From: Pseudomonas sp. B6002
GTDB taxonomy: Bacteria > Pseudomonadota > Gammaproteobacteria > Pseudomonadales > Pseudomonadaceae
Assembly (NCBI RefSeq): GCF_013385985.1
Contig: NZ_JACAOY010000017.1
Span: forward strand, 62,160 to 126,159
Reading direction: 5' to 3'
Length of the DNA: 64,000 bases
Under the pieces are notes generated by a model. That model had not been told where the DNA came from, ran no database searches, and saw only the letters and a program-made list of their open reading frames with translations. This document shows, one piece after another, positions 16,605 through 25,588 of this stretch (its first letter is position 1; each line of letters begins with the position of its first letter). The position numbers were made by a program, and so were the translations under genes.

Positions 16605-17162
16605 TTACTCGTCGCGGCCTTCCATCATGGTGCGCTTGAGCATCACATACACCGCACCCGCGCCGCCGTGGCGGGCTTGGCACGAGGTAAAGCCGAGCAC
16701 CTGGGCGTGCTGGCGCAGCCAGGTATTGACGTGACTCTTGATCATTGGCCGCTTGCCATCGAGCCGCACGGCCTTGCCGTGGGTGACGCGCACGCAGCGG
16801 ATTTCGAACTTAGTGGCTTCGGCCAGGAAGGCCCACAGGGTTTCCCGGGCTTTCTCCACGCTCATGCCGTGCAGGTCCAGGCTGCCCTCAAAAGGGATCT
16901 GGCCGATCTTGAGCTTGCGCATCTGGCTTTCCTGCACGCCATCGCGGGCCCACATCAGTTCGTCTTCGGGGCCGACATCGATCACGAACTGGTCCGACAG
17001 GCCGTCCACGGTCGTGGCATCAGTGCGCACGGTCGCGGCCTGGCGCAGCTTGGCGATCTGCGCGCGGTCAGCCTTGGGTTTACCGGTGTCGGCACGGTCG
17101 TGCTTGATCGGCTTGACGCCGCGCAGCTCGTTTTTGAACAGGGAAAAATCGTCGTCTTGCAT
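16605..17162 (-). CDS. Smr-domain (MutS2 C-terminal-like) protein
   Basis: 185 residues. A charged N-terminal half is followed by an Smr domain from about residue 90: LDLHGMS, then VRVTHGKA and a closing ARHGGAGAVYVMLKR. Smr proteins are nucleic-acid nucleases; SmrB cleaves mRNA at collided ribosomes and SmrA is less understood. The usual THGKG reads THGKA here. It is encoded just upstream of folE on the same strand, with a 78-nt gap. Confidence 0.88.
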   Translation of the reverse strand: MQDDDFSLFKNELRGVKPIKHDRADTGKPKADRAQIAKLRQAATVRTDATTVDGLSDQFVIDVGPEDELMWARDGVQESQMRKLKIGQIPFEGSLDLHGMSVEKARETLWAFLAEATKFEIRCVRVTHGKAVRLDGKRPMIKSHVNTWLRQHAQVLGFTSCQARHGGAGAVYVMLKRTMMEGRDE

Positions 17163-17237
17163 GTCAGCCTCGGCGAAGGGCGGGCAGTTTACCTAAATCG
17201 CGGCGGCCGGGGCGCAGGAAACGCTATCCAAGCGCCA

Positions 17238-17558
17238 TCAGTCGTGCTTTTTCATCAGGTGTGAGGCGATGTTGAGCGACAACGGCTGGCGCATTTTCCG
17301 ACGGCTACGGCGCCACAACCACACGCCCAACCACAGCACCAACAGCCCGATCGCCAACAGGATAGCCGAACCGCCAGGGCTGGCGTTCAATTCGCCCAGG
17401 GCGGGCGAGTGACCCAACAAACCGGCGCCACCCGCGCCAGCCATCAACAAACCTACAATCGCCAGCAGCGCGGCAAAGCCCGCCACCAGGCGCAGACGCC
17501 AGTTGCTCGGGCCCTTGGGGCGCAAGCGACGAGCATCAAAACCATCGGATATCTTCAT
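17238..17558 (-). CDS. Small hypothetical membrane protein
   Basis: 106 residues with two predicted transmembrane helices (about 24-45 and 64-85), an Arg/Lys-rich loop after the second (WRRSRRKMRQ) and a short polar tail. I do not recognise the family. It is followed on the same strand by the Smr gene after 75 nt. Confidence 0.7.
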   Translation of the reverse strand: MKISDGFDARRLRPKGPSNWRLRLVAGFAALLAIVGLLMAGAGGAGLLGHSPALGELNASPGGSAILLAIGLLVLWLGVWLWRRSRRKMRQPLSLNIASHLMKKHD

Positions 17559-17699
17559 TCCGACCTTTCCTCCAGGGTATCGGCCCTTCGACCGGACAAT
17601 ACACAGGTTGTTCCGGGGGGAGGGGTAAATGCGCCAAATGAGAAGGCTTTGCGGATGAGCGGGGCCGTAAACAGGCCGCGCCGCTCACCGGAAGGTCGA

Positions 17700-18290
17700 T
17701 CAGATCAGATCTTTGGTCAGCGCCAGGGTGGCGAAGTTGTCGGCCATGATGGCCATTTCGGTCTGTTGCACGTGCTCGGCGCTCAGGATGCCGCCTTTGT
17801 AAGGCAGGTCGCGGGTGGCGCAGGCGTCTTCCACCAGGGTGCAGCGAAAGCCCAGGTTCTTGGCGGCGCGCACGGTGGTGCTGACGCTTGAGTGGCTCAT
17901 GAAACCGCACACGATCAGGTCCAGGGAGCCAAGGTCTTGCAGGTGTTTTTCCAGGCCGGTGCCATGGAACGCGCTGGGCAGCAGCTTGCCGATGACGGTT
18001 TCGTCACCTTCGGGTTCCAGACCGGGAATGAACTGGCCGCGCTCGCCCTGGGGGTCGAACAGGCCGCCCACGGTACCGAGGTGGCGCACATGCACGATGG
18101 GACGTCCGGCGTTACGTGCAGCAGTGACCAGCTGCTTGATGTTGCCAACCGCCGCATCCATGCCCGAGAGGGCGAGTGGGCCGCTGAGGTATTCCTTCTG
18201 GGCGTCGATGATCACGAGGGTCGCATGGTTCAGGTTGGCTGCTGCGTAACCGCGACCGCTGAGTTGAAACATCGTCTTTGGAACGGACAT
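17700..18290 (-). CDS. Isochorismatase-fold (cysteine hydrolase family) protein with Ser in the Cys position
   Basis: 196 residues of the isochorismatase-like fold: the catalytic Asp in LVIIDAQ (D29), the Lys in VIGKLLPSAF (K102) and the nucleophile loop GFMSHSSVSTTVRAA. In amidase members this loop carries Cys before the V; here it is Ser135 (codon AGC at 17886-17888, read in reverse). As in PhzD-type isochorismatases, that argues against thiol amidase chemistry. AGGAG precedes the ATG at 18290. It is divergent from prmB. The substrate is unknown. Confidence 0.82.
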   Translation of the reverse strand: MSVPKTMFQLSGRGYAAANLNHATLVIIDAQKEYLSGPLALSGMDAAVGNIKQLVTAARNAGRPIVHVRHLGTVGGLFDPQGERGQFIPGLEPEGDETVIGKLLPSAFHGTGLEKHLQDLGSLDLIVCGFMSHSSVSTTVRAAKNLGFRCTLVEDACATRDLPYKGGILSAEHVQQTEMAIMADNFATLALTKDLI

Positions 18291-18529
18291 TCTGGGGCTC
18301 CTGTGAGGGGGGCTTTTGCGACATTGTCCACTGGCTGAGCGGTTCTGTGAACCGCTACCATCGTAAGGTACGCCGTTGTTGACGTGCAGCCATGTCAAGT
18401 GGGCGGCTTGTTTAGCGCAATGATGGCAAAATGGATGAAATCCGACGGATGGCGAAGGGTTTTCGTACATCGAAGGGACAGGCGAAGGCTGTTAGAATCG
18501 CCAGTCGTTTTTTCCAGGAGTTCTCCCCC

Positions 18530-19438
18530 GTGATCACATCCCGCCTGCGCACCTTGCGCGACCACATCCGTTGGGCTGTCAGCCGTTTCCATGGGGAAGA
18601 CCTGTTTTTCGGCCATGGCACCGACAATGCCTGGGACGAAGCCCGGCAATTGGTGCTCGGTGCCTTGCACCTGCCTTGGGAAATTGCTGACAGCTACCTG
18701 GACTGCAACCTCGAAGAAGAGGAAATCTCCCACGTACAGCGTCTGCTGCATCGTCGTATCCATGAGCGCGTGCCCACCGCCTACCTGCTGAAAGAGGCGT
18801 GGTTCTGCGGCCTGTCGTTTATTGTCGATGAACGCGTGTTGATCCCGCGCTCCCCGATTGGCGAGCTGATCGAAAACCGCTTCGAGCCTTGGCTGGGGCA
18901 ACCGCCCGCGCGCATCCTCGACCTGTGCACCGGCTCCGGTTGCATCGGTATTGCCTGCGCCTATGAGTTCCAGGACGCCGAAGTGGTGTTGGGGGACTTG
19001 TCCTTCGAAGCGCTGGAAGTGGCCAACCAGAACATCGAGCGCCATGGCGTCGATGAGCGCGTCTACACCGTACAGGGTGATGGCTTCGATGGCCTGCCGG
19101 GCCAGCGTTTTGACCTGATCGTGTCCAACCCGCCGTATGTCGATGCCGAAGATTTCGCCGACATGCCCGACGAATACCAGCACGAACCGGAACTGGGCCT
19201 GGCCTGCGGCGATGATGGCTTGAACCTGGTGCGGCGCATGTTGGCCGAAGCGGCAGACCACCTGACCGAGAAGGGCTTGCTGATCGTTGAAGTGGGCAAC
19301 AGCCAGGTGCACGTCGAGGCGTTGTACCCGGAAGTGGACTTCGCCTGGCTGGACTTCCAGCGCGGCGGCCACGGCGTATTCATGTTGACGGCCGAGCAGT
19401 GCCGCCAGCATCAGGCCATCTTCGCCGCCCGCATTTAA
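18530..19438 (+). CDS. prmB: Ribosomal protein L3 N5-glutamine methyltransferase
   Basis: 302 residues. A PrmB/HemK-type SAM methyltransferase that methylates a glutamine of L3: N-terminal helical domain, SAM site [14 protein letters not shown] and the substrate-glutamine motif NPPYVD. The start is GTG, set by CCAGGAG 9 nt upstream and by the family's usual [12 protein letters not shown] beginning; the open frame itself extends about 100 nt further upstream. It lies close to aroC, as in P. aeruginosa. Confidence 0.93.
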   Translation: MITSRLRTLRDHIRWAVSRFHGEDLFFGHGTDNAWDEARQLVLGALHLPWEIADSYLDCNLEEEEISHVQRLLHRRIHERVPTAYLLKEAWFCGLSFIVDERVLIPRSPIGELIENRFEPWLGQPPARILDLCTGSGCIGIACAYEFQDAEVVLGDLSFEALEVANQNIERHGVDERVYTVQGDGFDGLPGQRFDLIVSNPPYVDAEDFADMPDEYQHEPELGLACGDDGLNLVRRMLAEAADHLTEKGLLIVEVGNSQVHVEALYPEVDFAWLDFQRGGHGVFMLTAEQCRQHQAIFAARI

Positions 19439-19466
19439 CCCAATCGCAAGATAGAAACGCGGTCAC

Positions 19467-19538
19467 TGTGGGAGCTGGCTTGCCTGCGATAGCGATGGTG
19501 AATTCACTGCCGCTATCGCAGGCAAGCCAGCTCCCACA
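19467..19538. repeat. REP-type inverted repeat
   Basis: The arms TGTGGGAGCTGGCTTGCCTG and CAGGCAAGCCAGCTCCCACA are exact complements, with further pairing of GCGATAGCG/CGCTATCGC, flanking about 16 nt. It sits between the convergent prmB and the coiled-coil membrane protein gene. Confidence 0.85.
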
Positions 19539-19562
19539 TGGTTGACCGCATTTCAGCCGCTG

Positions 19563-20369
19563 TCAGCGGTGCGTGGCAATCCAGATCAACAACCCCGCCT
19601 GAAACACGGTAAACGCCACCAGGCAGGTGATGGTAAAGCGCAAACCGCTGTCTTCACGCTTGAACTTGGTGACCTTTTCCTCTTCCTTGCGCAGCTTCAC
19701 TTCCTGCTCTGCCAGGTTCTGCTCGGCCTGTTGCAACATCTGCGCGGCTTCGAGGATCTCCACGAACTGCAGCTTCTCGGTGTTCCAGCTGTCCAGCACA
19801 TCGCTGACCTTGCCCGGCTGTACGTTGCCCTTGAGGTGCTGCACATCGGCGTAAGCCACATCAAACCCCTGGATACGCAGGAAGTGATCACGGCGCAGGC
19901 GCGTGGCTTCGTTTAGCGCGTCCTTATTGGCCAGGTCCACGCCGTCGACGCGGTAGTGGGACCATTTCTTCTTCGCCCACGCCGCACCTTGTGCGACCAG
20001 GAAGCGGCCGATGCCACGGTTGGCGGGTTCGATTTCCAGGCTGTTGCCCGGGCCGAAATGCACGCGATGGGTGTCGTGGTCGACCCAGATGTCCAAGTGG
20101 TTCTGCTCGCGGCGCACCCGTTGCCCTGGCAGTTGAATCACCATGCGCAACAGGCTGTGGCGTTTATCGTGGCGTTCGGCGTAGCCGAACTGCACAAAGC
20201 GCAGCGGCCGCACGCCAGTGGCGCGGTCAGTGGCCAGGGGCGCCAGGCGCAGCATCTTGAAATGTTCGGCCTGCACGTCCGCCCACGGCAAGGCGGCCGC
20301 GTCGTTGGCCTCGGTTTTTTCAGCCGGGGTTTCGGCGGTCGGTTCCGGTGTTGCTTCAGTGGTTGTCAT
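19563..20369 (-). CDS. Hypothetical tail-anchored coiled-coil protein
   Basis: 268 residues. A low-complexity acidic, Thr/Ala-rich N-terminus (about 1-30) is followed by a globular part, a charged coiled coil (about 200-240, rich in Gln, Glu and Lys) and a single hydrophobic helix at the extreme C-terminus. The layout suggests a tail-anchored inner-membrane protein with a cytoplasmic domain. I do not recognise a named family. MTTTEATPE is preferred as start over an upstream extension of 18 residues. Confidence 0.7.
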   Translation of the reverse strand: MTTTEATPEPTAETPAEKTEANDAAALPWADVQAEHFKMLRLAPLATDRATGVRPLRFVQFGYAERHDKRHSLLRMVIQLPGQRVRREQNHLDIWVDHDTHRVHFGPGNSLEIEPANRGIGRFLVAQGAAWAKKKWSHYRVDGVDLANKDALNEATRLRRDHFLRIQGFDVAYADVQHLKGNVQPGKVSDVLDSWNTEKLQFVEILEAAQMLQQAEQNLAEQEVKLRKEEEKVTKFKREDSGLRFTITCLVAFTVFQAGLLIWIATHR

Positions 20370-20468
20370 GCGGCGCGATCCTGTCCAAGCCCAGCGAGTC
20401 GGCAGTCTTTTTACTGTCGACACTGGGCTTATCGGCCGCTTTCTCCAGGACTGGAGGCAAATAGTCGC

Positions 20469-21431
20469 TTAACGGGGCCCAAGTCCGCCGATAAAGCGCA
20501 CCACCCGCTCACCCAGCTCTGCGGCGAGAGGTAATTGCGGGTCGTTGTAGGAGGCCAGTTGTTGCTTCACGTCGTTGGGCACGATGCGCATCACGTGGTT
20601 CATGCCTTCGATCACCGCCAACTGCGCATCGGGCTTGGCCTTTTTCAGTTGCCGGGCATCGCCCACGCCCACCTGGATATCGTTGGTGCCCTGGAGGATC
20701 AGGGCCGGCATGTTCAACTTCGCAAAGGCCGCGGAGGGATCGGCGCGGAACAGGCTGATCAGGTAAGGCTGCACGCTCGGCCGGAATATCCCCTCCAGCG
20801 GGGCGGGGACATCGGCGTCCACTTGGCCAGCCTTGAGGTGGTCGAGGATTTCATTGCTGCGCAGCAGCAGGGCAGGGGGCAGGTGGTCGGCCAATTGCTG
20901 GCGGATCACCTGGTCGACCGGGCGGGCGCTGCCTGACAGCGAAATGACCCCGGCCGGGTCGAGTTGCGGCGCGGCAAGGGCCGCCACCAACGCGCCTTCA
21001 CTGTGGCCCAGCACAATCAGCGGGCCCATGCGTTTGTCAGCCTTGAGCAGCTTGCCCCAGGCCACGGCGTCAGCCACATAGGCGTCGAGGGTCAGGTTGC
21101 GTTCGTCCGGGGTGGCGGCCAGGCTGGCGGCCACCCCGCGCTTGTCGTAGCGCACGCTGGCGATGTTATGCCGGGCCAGTACCCAGGCCAGGCGTTTGAG
21201 GCTGTCATTGCGTGCGCCGTCGGCGCTGTTGCCATTGCGGTCCGTGGGGCCGGAACCGGCGATGATCAGCACCACCGGCACGGGCTTGTCGGACTGGGGC
21301 AGCAGCAACGAACCAAACAGCTCGCCACTGCCGGTGTCCAGGCTGATGGGGCGTTGCAGTACAACGGGGGAGGCGGCCTGGGCCACGGCGGCAAACAGGG
21401 TGAGGGTGAACAGCAGAACTCGCAGCATCAT
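20469..21431 (-). CDS. Secreted alpha/beta hydrolase
   Basis: 320 residues with an N-terminal signal peptide ending near AQAA, then an alpha/beta-hydrolase fold: an oxyanion-type LIIAGSGPTDRNGN, the nucleophile elbow GHSEG, an Asp in LQGTNDIQV and a C-terminal His in GMNHVM. It is probably a periplasmic serine esterase or peptidase-like hydrolase. The start (ATG at 21431, or the next ATG at 21428) is chosen for the signal peptide; no strong Shine-Dalgarno is visible. It is divergent from aroC. Confidence 0.85.
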   Translation of the reverse strand: MMLRVLLFTLTLFAAVAQAASPVVLQRPISLDTGSGELFGSLLLPQSDKPVPVVLIIAGSGPTDRNGNSADGARNDSLKRLAWVLARHNIASVRYDKRGVAASLAATPDERNLTLDAYVADAVAWGKLLKADKRMGPLIVLGHSEGALVAALAAPQLDPAGVISLSGSARPVDQVIRQQLADHLPPALLLRSNEILDHLKAGQVDADVPAPLEGIFRPSVQPYLISLFRADPSAAFAKLNMPALILQGTNDIQVGVGDARQLKKAKPDAQLAVIEGMNHVMRIVPNDVKQQLASYNDPQLPLAAELGERVVRFIGGLGPR

Positions 21432-21574
21432 CGCGCCATTATGAGAAAGGTGCCGGTTGGACAAAGGTCTACCGGTAAGGTTTCGAGGATGAACTACTCG
21501 GTTAGCCTGCGTATACTGGCCGCCTTAAGTTATTACGGTTGACTTGATTCAACTGATTTCACGGAGCGCCCTGC

Positions 21575-22666
21575 ATGTCCGGCAATACCTTCGGCAAACT
21601 GTTCACTGTCACCACCGCGGGCGAAAGCCATGGCCCGGCGTTGGTCGCCATTGTCGACGGCTGCCCGCCGGGTCTGGAGCTGTCTCTGGAAGACCTGCAG
21701 CGTGACCTCGACCGCCGCAAGCCCGGTACCAGCCGCCACACCACCCAGCGCCAGGAGCCCGACGAAGTCGAGATCCTCTCCGGCGTGTTCGAAGGCCGCA
21801 CCACCGGTTGCGCTATCGGCCTGCTGATCCGCAACACCGACCAGAAGTCCAAGGACTACTCGGCCATCAAGGACCTGTTCCGCCCGGCCCACGCGGACTA
21901 CACCTACCACCACAAATACGGCGAGCGCGATTACCGTGGCGGTGGCCGCAGTTCCGCGCGCGAAACCGCGATGCGCGTGGCTGCGGGTGCGATTGCCAAG
22001 AAATACCTGGCCACCCAGGGCATCGTGATCCGTGGCTACATGAGCCAGCTGGGCCCGATCGAAATCCCGTTCAAGACCTGGGACAGCGTCGAAGACAACG
22101 CCTTCTTCAGCCCCGACCCGGACAAAGTGCCGGAGCTGGAGGCCTATATGGACCAGTTGCGCCGTGACCAGGACTCCGTCGGTGCCAAGATCACCGTGGT
22201 GGCCGAAGGCGTCAAACCTGGCCTGGGTGAACCGATCTTCGACCGCCTGGACGCCGAACTCGCCCACGCGCTGATGAGCATCAACGCGGTCAAGGGCGTG
22301 GAAATCGGCGCCGGTTTCGCCTGCGTGTCCCAGCGTGGCACCGAGCACCGTGACGAGCTGACCCCGGAAGGTTTCCTCAGCAATAACGCGGGCGGCATCC
22401 TCGGTGGCATTTCCTCCGGCCAGCCGATTGTGGCGCACCTGGCGCTCAAGGCCACGTCGAGCATCACCACGCCGGGTCGTTCGATCGATGTGCACGGCAA
22501 CCCGGTGGACGTGATCACCAAGGGCCGTCACGACCCCTGCGTGGGCATCCGTGCCACGCCGATTGCCGAGGCGATGATGGCCATCGTGCTGATGGACCAC
22601 CTGCTGCGCAATCGTGGGCAGAATGCGGATGTGCGCGTGAGTACGCCGGTGCTGGGCCAGCTGTGA
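21575..22666 (+). CDS. aroC: Chorismate synthase
   Basis: 363 residues. It converts EPSP to chorismate using reduced FMN, the last shikimate-pathway step. Signatures are GESHGPALV near the N-terminus, [16 protein letters not shown]-type central residues ([12 protein letters not shown]) and [18 protein letters not shown] precedes the ATG. The GTG of the MFS gene follows 10 nt after the stop, so they form an operon. Confidence 0.97.
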   Translation: MSGNTFGKLFTVTTAGESHGPALVAIVDGCPPGLELSLEDLQRDLDRRKPGTSRHTTQRQEPDEVEILSGVFEGRTTGCAIGLLIRNTDQKSKDYSAIKDLFRPAHADYTYHHKYGERDYRGGGRSSARETAMRVAAGAIAKKYLATQGIVIRGYMSQLGPIEIPFKTWDSVEDNAFFSPDPDKVPELEAYMDQLRRDQDSVGAKITVVAEGVKPGLGEPIFDRLDAELAHALMSINAVKGVEIGAGFACVSQRGTEHRDELTPEGFLSNNAGGILGGISSGQPIVAHLALKATSSITTPGRSIDVHGNPVDVITKGRHDPCVGIRATPIAEAMMAIVLMDHLLRNRGQNADVRVSTPVLGQL

Positions 22667-22676
22667 CGGTTCGGCT

Positions 22677-23837
22677 GTGACAGCCCTTCCATACTGGCGC
22701 CTCTCCAGCTTCTACCTGTTCTACTTCGCCCTGCTGGGGGCGACGGCGCCGTTCCTGGCGCTGTACTTCGATCACCTGGGGTTCTCCAGCGCGCGCATTG
22801 GCGAGCTGGTGGCCATCCCCATGCTGATGCGCTGCGTGGCGCCGAACCTGTGGGGCTGGCTGGGGGATTACACCGGTCGGCGCCTGGCCATCGTGCGTTT
22901 CGGTGCGGTCTGTACCCTGGCCAGCTTCTCGTTGATCTTCGTCAGCAAGACCTACACCTGGCTGGCGCTGGTGATGGCGCTGCATGCGTTCTTCTGGCAC
23001 GCGGTGCTCCCGCAGTTTGAAGTGATCACCCTGGCCCACCTGCACAAACAGACCTCGCGCTACAGCCAGGTCCGGCTGTGGGGCTCCATCGGTTTCATCC
23101 TCACCGTGGTCATCATGGGCCGGTTGTTCGACTGGCTGAGCCTGGACATTTACCCGGTGGTGGTCGTGGTGATCATGGCCGGCATCATCGGCGCCAGCCT
23201 GTGGGTACCGAACGCGCAGCCCGCCACCCACGGCAACCGCCTGGCCGGTGACGGTTTTCTCAAGCAATTGCGCAGTCCTGGCGTGCTGGCGTTCTACGCC
23301 TGCGTGGCGCTGATGCAACTGAGCCACGGCCCGTATTACACCTTCCTGACCCTGCACCTGGAACACCTGGGCTACAGCCGTGGCGTGATCGGCATGCTCT
23401 GGGCGCTGGGGGTGGTGGCCGAAGTGCTGATGTTCCTGGCCATGAGCCGCATCCTCAATCGCTTCTCTGTGCGCAGGGTGTTGCTGGCCAGCTTCCTGCT
23501 GGCCGCGCTGCGTTGGCTGTTGCTGGGTTCGTTCGCCGAATACCTGTGGGTATTGCTGCTGGCGCAAGTCATGCACGCCGCGACGTTCGGCAGCTTTCAT
23601 GCGGCGGCGATTGCCTTTGTGCAACGCAGCTTTGGCGACCGCCAGCAAGGCCAGGGGCAGGCGCTGTATGCCGCACTGGCCGGCACCGGTGGCGCGTTAG
23701 GCGCCCTGTATGCCGGTTACAGCTGGAACCTGCTGGGGCCGACCCTGACATTCAGTATCGCCAGCGTCGCGGCCCTGGCGGCCGCCGTTATCATTGGCCT
23801 GCGCTTGCAAGAGCCGAATAGAGGAACCGTGCAATGA
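22677..23837 (+). CDS. MFS transporter (HcaT/PhpT-like, MFS_1_like)
   Basis: A 386-residue, twelve-helix MFS protein starting at GTG. It has the short N-terminus PYWRLSSFYLFYFALLGA and a loop-2 motif GDYTGRR typical of the phenylpropionate/LacY-like subgroup. The substrate is unknown. It lies between aroC and the acireductone dioxygenase homologue and overlaps the latter in ATGA. Confidence 0.85.
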   Translation: MTALPYWRLSSFYLFYFALLGATAPFLALYFDHLGFSSARIGELVAIPMLMRCVAPNLWGWLGDYTGRRLAIVRFGAVCTLASFSLIFVSKTYTWLALVMALHAFFWHAVLPQFEVITLAHLHKQTSRYSQVRLWGSIGFILTVVIMGRLFDWLSLDIYPVVVVVIMAGIIGASLWVPNAQPATHGNRLAGDGFLKQLRSPGVLAFYACVALMQLSHGPYYTFLTLHLEHLGYSRGVIGMLWALGVVAEVLMFLAMSRILNRFSVRRVLLASFLLAALRWLLLGSFAEYLWVLLLAQVMHAATFGSFHAAAIAFVQRSFGDRQQGQGQALYAALAGTGGALGALYAGYSWNLLGPTLTFSIASVAALAAAVIIGLRLQEPNRGTVQ

Positions 23838-24364
23838 GTTATGTCGCCGTTTATCACATCGCCACGCCTGATACCCCGAACAAGGTGCTCACCCACTTCG
23901 ACGATATCGTGTCGACCCTGGCCGAGCACGGCGTTCGGTTCGAGCGCTGGCAACCCAGCCCGATAGAAAAGGGCGCCAGTGCGGCTGAAATGATCGCGGC
24001 CTACCAGCCGCAGATCGATGCCTTGGGCTACCGCTCGGTCGAGTTGCTGAGTGTCACGGGAGACCACCTGCAGGCGGCCGAAATGCGTGCCCAGTTCCTG
24101 GATGAGCGTCGCTACCCTGAAGACGATGCGCGTTTTTTCATTGCCGGTCAGGGGCTGTTTTGCCTGCATGTAGGTGACTATGTCTACGCGGTGCGCTGCG
24201 AAAAGAACGACTTGCTGGTTGTCCCGGCCGGTCTGCCGCACTGGTTCGACATGGGCGAAAACCCGCACTTTGTGGCGTTGCGCTTGTTTGATTCCGCGCA
24301 GGGTGGGGTGCCCGTCCTGACCGGTGACGCCATTGCCTCAGCGTTTCCTGGTTTGGACGACTAA
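23834..24364 (+). CDS. Acireductone dioxygenase homologue with substituted metal ligands
   Basis: A 176-residue cupin clearly homologous to MtnD of the methionine salvage pathway (NKVLTHFDDI, VRCEKNDLLVVPAGLPHWFDMG). The family ligands HxHxxxE read R92-R-Y94-P-E-D-D98 here, so both His are gone and Glu is Asp; only the last His (H136) remains. A short deletion precedes this site. In P. aeruginosa, as I recall, mtnB and mtnC flank this gene; neither is present here. It is probably not an active acireductone dioxygenase, though the frame is intact and coupled to the MFS gene by an ATGA overlap. Confidence 0.85.
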   Translation: MSYVAVYHIATPDTPNKVLTHFDDIVSTLAEHGVRFERWQPSPIEKGASAAEMIAAYQPQIDALGYRSVELLSVTGDHLQAAEMRAQFLDERRYPEDDARFFIAGQGLFCLHVGDYVYAVRCEKNDLLVVPAGLPHWFDMGENPHFVALRLFDSAQGGVPVLTGDAIASAFPGLDD

Positions 24365-24520
24365 GCATAAGCGTAAAAATGATCAACCCCGGCAGGTTGG
24401 AAGTTGCTGTGGGAAGAAGCCTAGTTATCTGTAAGGTGCGGCTGTTTATTCGAGGTCCTACGTTTTCACGCCATCGGTTATGTAACTCTCTCTTGCCTCA
24501 ATGTTTATAGCGCCTGTCAA

Positions 24521-24534
24521 TCGGAGTAATCCGA
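24521..24534. promoter_or_regulatory. Short inverted repeat upstream of the orphan LuxR-type gene
   Basis: TCGGA-GTAA-TCCGA, a perfect 5-4-5 repeat ending 38 nt before the ATG. It could be an operator or a leader hairpin; it is short enough to be chance. Confidence 0.25.
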
Positions 24535-24572
24535 AGATGGGCGGGGCGTCCGCTAATAATAAGGAGAGAGTA

Positions 24573-24842
24573 ATGAATGGCCCCGAGGAGTCATGCCGTG
24601 CACTGGGTGCTGTACCCATGGCGATCAGAAGACGCCTGAGCTTGTCTGGCAAACCCCTTACACCGACCGAACTGGTCATCCTGCGCTGGGCTTCGGAAGG
24701 GAAGACCGTCTGGGAAATCAGCCAGATTCGCGCGATCTCCGAAGCCACCGTGAAATTCCACCTGCGTAATATCTACGGCAAGCTGGAAGTCACCAACCGG
24801 GTTCAGGCGATGAACGAAGCGGCCCGCCTGGGCCTGTGCTGA
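24573..24842 (+). CDS. Small LuxR-type HTH regulator without sensor domain
   Basis: 89 residues, almost only a C-terminal LuxR/FixJ HTH: LTPTELVILRWASEGKTVWE, then ISEATVKFHLRNIYGKL and NRVQAMNEAARLGL. It lacks a receiver or autoinducer domain. The start at 24573 is set by AAGGAGAGAG immediately upstream; an in-frame ATG at 24501 lacks an RBS. It is isolated, with a strong terminator after it. Targets are unknown. Confidence 0.85.
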   Translation: MNGPEESCRALGAVPMAIRRRLSLSGKPLTPTELVILRWASEGKTVWEISQIRAISEATVKFHLRNIYGKLEVTNRVQAMNEAARLGLC

Positions 24843-24849
24843 GGGCATG

Positions 24850-24890
24850 AAAAAGGGCCGCGACGCTCAACGGCGTCGCGGCCCTTTTTT
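24850..24890. terminator. Bidirectional Rho-independent terminator
   Basis: A 16-bp stem, AAAAGGGCCGCGACGC paired with GCGTCGCGGCCCTTTT, with a 6-nt loop and T/A tracts on both sides. It serves the LuxR-type gene (+) and the convergent DUF3509 gene (-). Confidence 0.95.
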
Positions 24891-24901
24891 GTGGCGGATG
24901 C

Positions 24902-25180
24902 TTAAGCCGAATGGTAGGTCGGCAGGGCAAAGCGGTTCTGGCTTTGCAGCATGGAAATCTGTGGCAGGTCACTGGCTTGCTCGGCCAGGTCGCGGCGAAT
25001 GGCGCTGATCACCCAAGTCAGTTGATCGGCCGTGTGCAGTTGTTGGTACGAGATCGAACGCTTGACCTGTTTGCCTTCGCTGTTGCGCAGGGTCAACAGG
25101 ATGCCACCGTCTGGACGTGGCTGGGTGGTGACGTCGTACTGGGAGAATACAGAAGCGAATTTATCTTGGATCAGGCTCAT
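24902..25180 (-). CDS. DUF3509 family protein
   Basis: 92 residues matching the small Pseudomonas-specific DUF3509 family (start MSLIQDKFASVFSQYDVTTQ, core QVKRSISYQQL). The function is unknown and it is probably cytoplasmic. CGGAG precedes the ATG at 25180. It ends at the shared terminator. Confidence 0.85.
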   Translation of the reverse strand: MSLIQDKFASVFSQYDVTTQPRPDGGILLTLRNSEGKQVKRSISYQQLHTADQLTWVISAIRRDLAEQASDLPQISMLQSQNRFALPTYHSA

Positions 25181-25588
25181 GTCTATCAGCTCCGTTGGCT
25201 CAAGTTGGCAAGCATGGAGTGATAGGTGCAGTGATTGTGCCAGTATTTGGTTTTGTATAAAAACGTTATAAAACAATGAGTTATAAAAAATGGCGATTTT
25301 CGTTTTCGTGCAAATTGCATGAAGGGCCATCGTGCATCCTGCATTTTGCGTTATCCGGGCCGCGCTTTTTCCATGGCGTGCCGGCCCCCTTCATGGATAT
25401 CGACTGCCGGCTGCGAGGGTAAATTCCATTTAAATGAAGGCGTGGCACCGGGATACAAAACTTTTCAAATCCCGCATGTACAGCCCAAGAATGGCTGGCG
25501 TATTTTCCTTCAAGACATCCGGCCTTCTGCCTACAGATGGGTCGCTGTTTCTGGATCATACGAAGAATAAGAAAAAGGACGTTCCTCC
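25181..25588. other. 408-bp intergenic region, divergent promoters
   Basis: No credible gene. The part next to the DUF3509 gene is AT-rich (around 25250-25310). A 10-bp palindrome, CATTTAAATG, lies at 25427-25436. The region must hold promoters for the DUF3509 gene and for the acyl-CoA synthetase; I cannot fix -35/-10 boxes with confidence. Confidence 0.5.
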
